A stretch of DNA of 6,859 bases from an uncultured Pseudobdellovibrionaceae bacterium (lineage in GTDB: Bacteria; Bdellovibrionota; Bdellovibrionia; Bdellovibrionales; JAMPXM01): contig CAKQVW010000155.1 in NCBI GenBank assembly GCA_934277865.1, positions 1 through 6,859 of the forward strand, written 5' to 3'. Each line of letters opens with the position of its first letter. The first letter of the stretch is position 1. Below the pieces are notes generated by a model, which made no database searches, was not told where the DNA came from, and saw only the letters and a program-made list of their open reading frames with translations. Shown here in pieces: positions 1 through 4,275 of this stretch. The translations under genes were made by a program, and so were the position numbers.

Positions 1-2163
1 TACGACCTGCTGACGAAACGTCTGGAGTTTGACCCACACGACATCGTGTTTGATCCGAATATTTTGACGGTCGCAACAGGCATGCCCGAGCACGACGGTT
101 ACGCGCTGGAATTTCTCGAGGCCATTCCTCGGATCAAAACCGAATGCCCGGGCTCGATGGTCAGCGGTGGTGTTTCGAATCTTTCCTTTAGCTTCCGTGG
201 CAACAACCCGGTTCGTGAGGCCATGCACTCGGTGTTTTTGAAGCACGCCGTGGATCGTGGGCTCGATATGGGGATCTTCAATGCCGGGATGTTGGAAGTT
301 TATGACGAAATCGAACCCAAGCTGCTGCGGCTTGTGGAAGACGTCATTCTCAATCGTAAGAGCTCGGGCGAGTCTGATGGAGGCTTGGCCTCAGCGAAGT
401 CGCCTTCCGAAGAGCTGGTCGAATACGCCGAGCAGCTAAAGGCGCAGGGCTTGAGTCAGGGGCTGAATCACGGGTCTGGCTCGGGACCGTCGTCAGCGGC
501 CATGAAGGAAGAATGGCGTCTAGGAACCGTCGAAGAGCGAATCGCACATGCTCTGGTGAAGGGGCTTGATGCTCACGTCGTCGCCGACACCGAAGAAGCT
601 TTGGCGAAGTTGGGCTCTCCAATTGCGGTGATTGAAGGCCCGTTGATGGACGGCATGAAAATCGTCGGCGACTTGTTTGGCGAAGGAAAAATGTTTCTTC
701 CGCAAGTCGTGAAGAGTGCTCGTGTGATGAAAAAGGCCGTCGCCGTGTTGGAACCCGTAATGTTTGCCGAGCGCGAAAAACGCACGGCCATGGGTGGCGC
801 CAAAGAAAAGGCAAAGACCTTTGTCATTGCGACGGTGAAGGGCGATGTCCACGACATCGGAAAAAACATTGTGAGCGTCGTGCTTCAATGCAACGGCTAC
901 CGCGTTGTGGATCTCGGAGTGATGGTTCCAACATCCAAGATCATCGCCGCGATCAAGGAAGAGGGCGCCGACATCGTGGGCTTGAGCGGTCTCATCACGC
1001 CGTCACTCGATGAGATGCGAATTTGTCTTGAAGAGTTCGAGCGAGCGGGCTTGCGACTGCCGGTGCTTATTGGAGGCGCGACCACCTCGGGCCTGCACAC
1101 GGCCGTGAAGCTGGATCCGTTTTATTCGGGCGCCGTTGCACACGTTTTAGATGCATCGCGAGTCGTGCACGTCTGTTCGCGTTTCCTGGCTGAGTCTGAA
1201 TCCGACCGGGCCAAGGAGACAGCGGCTTTGAAAGCTCAAGCCGAACGAATGCGAAACGACTATCTTGCCAAGAGCCGCGAGCAAAAGCTTCTGACGTTGG
1301 AGGAGTCTCGCCTTCGTAAATTCACCTCCAATTGGCAGGAAGTGGATATCCCAACTCCCGAGAAAACCGGTGTTTTCGACTGGGCCGTGACAGTGGCCGA
1401 GCTCGAACCCTACATCGATTGGAGCCCGCTGTTTTGGTCGTGGGAACTGAAAGGTCTTTATCCAAAGATCTTTGAACATCCCAAATATGGCGAGCAGGCA
1501 AAGTCGCTGTATGCGGACGCGCGCGAGCTTTTGGACCGTGTGATTCGTGAAAATCGTTTTCGCCCGCGTGTCCTCGTGGGATTTTTCCCTGCACATTCCG
1601 ATGATCGCGAGACGGTCTCGATATGTGATCGTGAAGGTCGCGAACTAGAGCGCATCACGTTTGAACGTCAGCTTGAGGAAGCCAAAACCGAAACGGGCTC
1701 TCCTGCCACGCGGTTTTCACTGACGGACTTCATCGCACCCAAATCGTCGGGTCGTGTGGACTATCTCGGGATGTTTGCGGTCACGGCTGGTCATGAAGTC
1801 GAGGCGTTTGCACAAAGCTTTCATCGACAGCACGACGACTACCGCGCCATTTTGGTCAAGGCTCTGGCGGATCGAATCGCCGAAGCGGCGGCCGAGTGGG
1901 CACACAAGCGCGAACGCGAACTCTTTGGCTTTGGCAAAGGTGAAACCTTCAGTCTCGAAGATCTCTTAAAGGAAAAGTATCGTGGCATTCGGCCGGCGCC
2001 GGGTTACTCGGCTTGTCCGTCGCACGCTCACAAACAAAAGATCTGGTCGCTGATGCAAGTCGATGCGCGAATCGGACTTCGCCTCACCGAGAGCGACATG
2101 ATCGATCCCGCCGCCAGCGTCTCAGGCTTCTTCTTCAACCATCCCAGCGCCCGCTATTTCTAG
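1..2163 (+). CDS. metH: Cobalamin-dependent methionine synthase MetH, C-terminal part (5' end outside window)
   Basis: MetH moves a methyl group from 5-methyltetrahydrofolate through cobalamin to homocysteine, giving methionine and tetrahydrofolate in the cytoplasm. The frame is open from base 1, so the GTG at 46 is internal and not a start; 720 residues are visible. In order they are: the end of the pterin-binding domain (FDPNILTVATG, about 17-27, and the GGVSNLSFSFRG stretch); a Ser/Gly-rich linker (about 118-165); the cobalamin cap (about 170-265, with EGPLMDGM and GKMFLPQVVKSARVMK); the B12 domain with DVHDIG, whose His284 is the lower axial cobalt ligand (codon 850-852), then GLSGLITPSLDEM and LIGGATTS; and the AdoMet reactivation domain (about 445-720) with YIDW (Asp473) and RPAPGY (Arg664, Tyr669). 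The N-terminal homocysteine domain lies off the left edge. The protein stops at HPSARYF, where E. coli MetH has about 37 further residues. The stop codon sits two bases from a palindromic repeat. Identification is very secure. Confidence 0.97.
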   Translation, partial: YDLLTKRLEFDPHDIVFDPNILTVATGMPEHDGYALEFLEAIPRIKTECPGSMVSGGVSNLSFSFRGNNPVREAMHSVFLKHAVDRGLDMGIFNAGMLEVYDEIEPKLLRLVEDVILNRKSSGESDGGLASAKSPSEELVEYAEQLKAQGLSQGLNHGSGSGPSSAAMKEEWRLGTVEERIAHALVKGLDAHVVADTEEALAKLGSPIAVIEGPLMDGMKIVGDLFGEGKMFLPQVVKSARVMKKAVAVLEPVMFAEREKRTAMGGAKEKAKTFVIATVKGDVHDIGKNIVSVVLQCNGYRVVDLGVMVPTSKIIAAIKEEGADIVGLSGLITPSLDEMRICLEEFERAGLRLPVLIGGATTSGLHTAVKLDPFYSGAVAHVLDASRVVHVCSRFLAESESDRAKETAALKAQAERMRNDYLAKSREQKLLTLEESRLRKFTSNWQEVDIPTPEKTGVFDWAVTVAELEPYIDWSPLFWSWELKGLYPKIFEHPKYGEQAKSLYADARELLDRVIRENRFRPRVLVGFFPAHSDDRETVSICDREGRELERITFERQLEEAKTETGSPATRFSLTDFIAPKSSGRVDYLGMFAVTAGHEVEAFAQSFHRQHDDYRAILVKALADRIAEAAAEWAHKRERELFGFGKGETFSLEDLLKEKYRGIRPAPGYSACPSHAHKQKIWSLMQVDARIGLRLTESDMIDPAASVSGFFFNHPSARYF

Positions 2164-2164
2164 C

Positions 2165-2231
2165 GGTACCTCCTTGTTTTTTGATTTGCAGCGCGTCTAG
2201 CGCGGCGCAAATCAAAAAACAAGGAGGTACC
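2165..2231. repeat. Palindromic repeat copy A: 67-bp near-perfect hairpin between metH and the methyltransferase gene
   Basis: Bases 2165-2189 pair perfectly with 2207-2231 (25 bp, starting GGTACC on both strands). A 2x2 mismatch (2190-2191 against 2205-2206), four further G-C pairs (2192-2195 with 2201-2204), one T.G wobble and a CTA loop follow. The element fills the whole space between two convergent genes: the metH TAG is at 2161-2163 and the methyltransferase TAG (CTA on the plus strand) at 2233-2231. Position suits a two-way 3'-end or mRNA-stabilising hairpin. It is not a textbook intrinsic terminator on either strand, because the T run lies on the 5' side of the stem and pairs with the A run instead of following the stem. 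The arms hold AAGGAGGT and its complement ACCTCCTT. The same element recurs at 2774-2842. That a repeat is present is certain; its role is unknown. Confidence 0.95.
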
Positions 2232-2743
2232 TATTTGCGGAACTGGATGGTTGTGTGGATCTCGTTGGTTGGAAAGTTCCAGGCAAAGTACTTTTCGTAC
2301 TTGCGTGGTGAGAGCCAATAGAGGATCTGCCCCGGCAAATCAAATAGCGAACCGGTGAACTTGAGGCGGTTTTCTAAGACTGTGAATTTGTCATCGCCGA
2401 TAGCTTGGCTAAACAGGTGAGGCAAAGAGCCAAGCGCAAAGTGGTGCACGTGCGTCGGGTCACCCCAGCTGGCGTATGACGAATAGTGCGGAGTGATGAA
2501 TTTCACGGTCGCACCGTCTTTTGCAACTCGGTAGATTTCACGCGCGACGGTGTGGACCTCACGAAAATGTTCGATGGCGTGTTGGCAACGAATGAACTCG
2601 AAGCGGTTGGCGTCCAAGGGCCAAGGCGCAAGGTTTACGTCGTGAACGATGTCCACCCCTTTCAGGGGAAATAAGTCGATTCCGATAGCGTGATCCATGC
2701 GGTGATTGCCGCATCCAACGTCGAGCTTTGTGATTGTTGCCAT
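2231..2743 (-). CDS. Class I SAM-dependent methyltransferase, small, surface-polysaccharide-cluster type
   Basis: A 170-residue protein with the Rossmann methyltransferase signature at its very N-terminus. Motif I is LDVGCGN (residues 7-13). GIDL follows, with Asp23 at the end of strand beta-2, the usual ribose-binding acidic residue. HAIEHF (55-60) matches the HxLEH element of Methyltransf_11-type enzymes. PHYSSYASWGDPTH (85-98) resembles a motif I associate with methyltransferases in polysaccharide and LPS gene sets. No signal peptide or membrane segment is seen, so it should be cytoplasmic; the substrate cannot be read from the sequence. I chose the ATG at 2743. The open frame runs back to a TTG at 2824, but those 27 extra residues are a translation of repeat copy B and precede the conserved fold. 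No strong Shine-Dalgarno sequence precedes the ATG. The gene is the last of the minus-strand run, about 96 bases after the glycosyltransferase stop, and its own TAG begins repeat copy A. Confidence 0.85.
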   Translation of the reverse strand: MATITKLDVGCGNHRMDHAIGIDLFPLKGVDIVHDVNLAPWPLDANRFEFIRCQHAIEHFREVHTVAREIYRVAKDGATVKFITPHYSSYASWGDPTHVHHFALGSLPHLFSQAIGDDKFTVLENRLKFTGSLFDLPGQILYWLSPRKYEKYFAWNFPTNEIHTTIQFRK

Positions 2744-2773
2744 AGGCCCGTTATCGCATGAGGCACCGGCAAA

Positions 2774-2842
2774 CGTGCCACCTTCTTTTTTGATTTGCAG
2801 CGCGTCTAGCGCGGCGCAAATCAAAAATCAAGGAGGTACCTA
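2774..2842. repeat. Palindromic repeat copy B: diverged second copy of the hairpin, between the glycosyltransferase and methyltransferase genes
   Basis: This copy aligns to copy A at a fixed offset of 609. The core 2786-2827 is identical to 2177-2218. The stop-codon-side arm (2828-2842) differs from 2219-2233 only at 2828 (T for A), and identity ends exactly at the outer edge of the TAG stop (2842). The other arm (2774-2785) has drifted: G2785C, A for T at 2780, G for A at 2777 and C for G at 2774 by alignment. The hairpin therefore still forms but with mismatches at 2774/2840, 2780/2834, 2785/2829 and 2786/2828. A small extra inverted repeat, GGCAC (2762-2766) with GTGCC (2775-2779), overlaps the drifted arm and could form an alternative hairpin. 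It lies inside the presumed operon, where it could act as a processing, stability or attenuation site. The rest of the gap, 2744-2773, shows nothing recognisable. Confidence 0.93.
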
Positions 2843-4261
2843 GGCTTTGGCGGTGCGTTTGGCGGCTTGGCGGTAGGATTCGAGGAGTTTGTTTCGGAAG
2901 GTTTCTTCGTTGTGAAAGCGTTCGAGCATGTAGCGGGCGTTGCCGAGAAGCATGTCGCGAAGGGCTTTGTTGCTGCGAACGTCGTTGATTGCTTGCGCGA
3001 GACTTTTTGGATCGGCCGGGTCAAACAACAGGGCGGCTTGGTGTTTCACGAAGGCTTGGTGGGCCGGCACGTTTGAGAGTAAGCAGATGCAGCCGGCGGC
3101 CATTGCTTGCAAAGCTCCGTAAATTTGCCCGTCGCCTGTTGAGGTGCTGACAAAGACGTCGAGCGAGTTCAGCCATTTTCCGATGTCTTGCACGGGCCCC
3201 ACGACTTCGAGGGACTCGTGCAGCTTGCCAAATTTGCCGAGGCGTTCGCGAGGGTAGCCGGCGCACGACCATTGGCCCTGCTCTGCGGCTTCGGCGGCCG
3301 CTTTTAAAAACAGGTCGTGACCGCGCGTGCTTTCGACGCGCAAAAATCCGCCGATGCGAATGCGATTGTGCGTCTCTGGTCGCATCAGGTCGACCGAGCA
3401 AAACGGAAATAGCGCCTGTTTTCGTTTGGGGAACTTTGCGAGATCAATGGCGCTTTCAAGGATCATTGAGTCGTGTTCGGCCGAGATCAGCCGCTTTTCT
3501 AGCGCGCGCTGCTTTTCGGTCTCCGAGCCCAATACCGGAATAAAGCGAGTCATGCCAAGAAGCAGGTCGACAAAGTGACGAAGACGTCCGCCGAGGCCAG
3601 GTTCGTTGGGAATTCCATGAAAGGTGTGAACGACCTCGACGCCAGTCATGATGTGAAGCAAGCGTGCGTACAGCCCAGCGGTGCGCCCGTGAGAATGAAT
3701 CAGGCTGACGCTGTGTTTGACGACTTGGCGACGAAGCTCAAAGAGCGTTTTCCAAGAAAAATCGCGAGGAGGGACGCTGATCAGTTTGTCTGCGACGCGC
3801 TTGAGTTCGAAGCCATGAGGTGGATTCGTTGGCGCAGCGATGAAGACTCGAATGCCAATCGGCCGTATCATATTGGCGATGTCGATGATCTGCTTGGGTG
3901 CGATGCCGCCGTCACTTTTGGATGTGATGAAGAGAACGGTGGTCGGACCAGGAAACCCTTCAGGCACATAGGCTTTTTTCTCAAGCTTGGCGCGCTTGCG
4001 GTCTTCCAGTGTTCTGGCCAATGGGATTTCGCCTGTTTTTCGCCAGGGTTCGTCGATGAGACCGCGGGCTGCGGGAGGTTCACTGATGGGCGCATCTATC
4101 GAACCGGTTAGCGGGGACTGATCGCGTGCAGGAATTTTCGTCGTAGGAATTCCGTCTTCGTACAGCGGTTTTGCGCGACGAAGCTGCAGCTCACTTCGAA
4201 CTTGCTCGAGAAGTTCGGGTGGTGGTGGTGGTGGAGTTTTTTGCGGCTTCGGTGAAGACAT
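2840..4261 (-). CDS. GT4-like (GT-B fold) glycosyltransferase with proline-rich N-terminal extension
   Basis: A 473-residue protein. Residues about 106-270 look like the N-terminal GT-B half: VLFITSKSDGGIAPKQ is the usual first strand with its Gly-rich loop, and LIHSHGRTAGLYARLL and VHTFHG match GT4 acceptor-side motifs. Residues about 300-460 look like the donor-binding half: GGFLRVESTRGHDLFLKA, VVGPVQDIGKWLNSLDVFVSTS and ALQAMAAG. Such enzymes move a sugar from a nucleotide-activated donor to a glycan, lipid or protein in the cytoplasm or at the inner membrane. The catalytic EX7E motif is altered: the two positions are Asp377 and Gln385. The first 100 residues are an extra charged region with six consecutive prolines (10-15) and no predicted fold. 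I chose the ATG at 4261 because AGGGA lies six bases upstream; a TTG at 4291 in the same frame lies inside the preceding gene. The TAG stop forms the end of repeat copy B. Family call is fairly secure; activity and substrate are not known. Confidence 0.85.
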   Translation of the reverse strand: MSSPKPQKTPPPPPPELLEQVRSELQLRRAKPLYEDGIPTTKIPARDQSPLTGSIDAPISEPPAARGLIDEPWRKTGEIPLARTLEDRKRAKLEKKAYVPEGFPGPTTVLFITSKSDGGIAPKQIIDIANMIRPIGIRVFIAAPTNPPHGFELKRVADKLISVPPRDFSWKTLFELRRQVVKHSVSLIHSHGRTAGLYARLLHIMTGVEVVHTFHGIPNEPGLGGRLRHFVDLLLGMTRFIPVLGSETEKQRALEKRLISAEHDSMILESAIDLAKFPKRKQALFPFCSVDLMRPETHNRIRIGGFLRVESTRGHDLFLKAAAEAAEQGQWSCAGYPRERLGKFGKLHESLEVVGPVQDIGKWLNSLDVFVSTSTGDGQIYGALQAMAAGCICLLSNVPAHQAFVKHQAALLFDPADPKSLAQAINDVRSNKALRDMLLGNARYMLERFHNEETFRNKLLESYRQAAKRTAKA

Positions 4262-4267
4262 CAGTTT

Positions 4268-4272
4268 TCCCT
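4268..4272 (-). promoter_or_regulatory. Ribosome binding site of the glycosyltransferase gene
   Basis: On the minus strand AGGGA is followed by six bases and then ATG at 4261. It lies in the 14-nt gap between the TGA of the RCC1 gene (4278-4276) and this ATG. It fixes the start against the upstream in-frame TTG at 4291 and suggests the two genes are translated from one message. Confidence 0.7.
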
Positions 4273-4275
4273 GGT

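Noticed and set aside
350..888. Minus-strand open frames inside metH
   Set aside because: They lie wholly within a strongly conserved metH reading frame and show no recognisable domain or start signal.
2165..2231. Canonical intrinsic terminator
   Set aside because: The stem is not followed by an unpaired T run on either strand; the T run is on the 5' side and is paired with the A run. Termination cannot be excluded but the usual signature is absent.
2013..2321. Plus-strand open frame crossing the end of metH, copy A and the start of the methyltransferase region, as a possible remnant of the missing MetH C-terminus
   Set aside because: Past the hairpin its translation shows no DQVEDYARRKG-like segment, and it is antisense to the methyltransferase.
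2744..2824. N-terminal extension of the methyltransferase from the TTG at 2824
   Set aside because: The added residues are a translation of repeat copy B and come before the first strand of the fold. The ATG at 2743 starts just before motif I.
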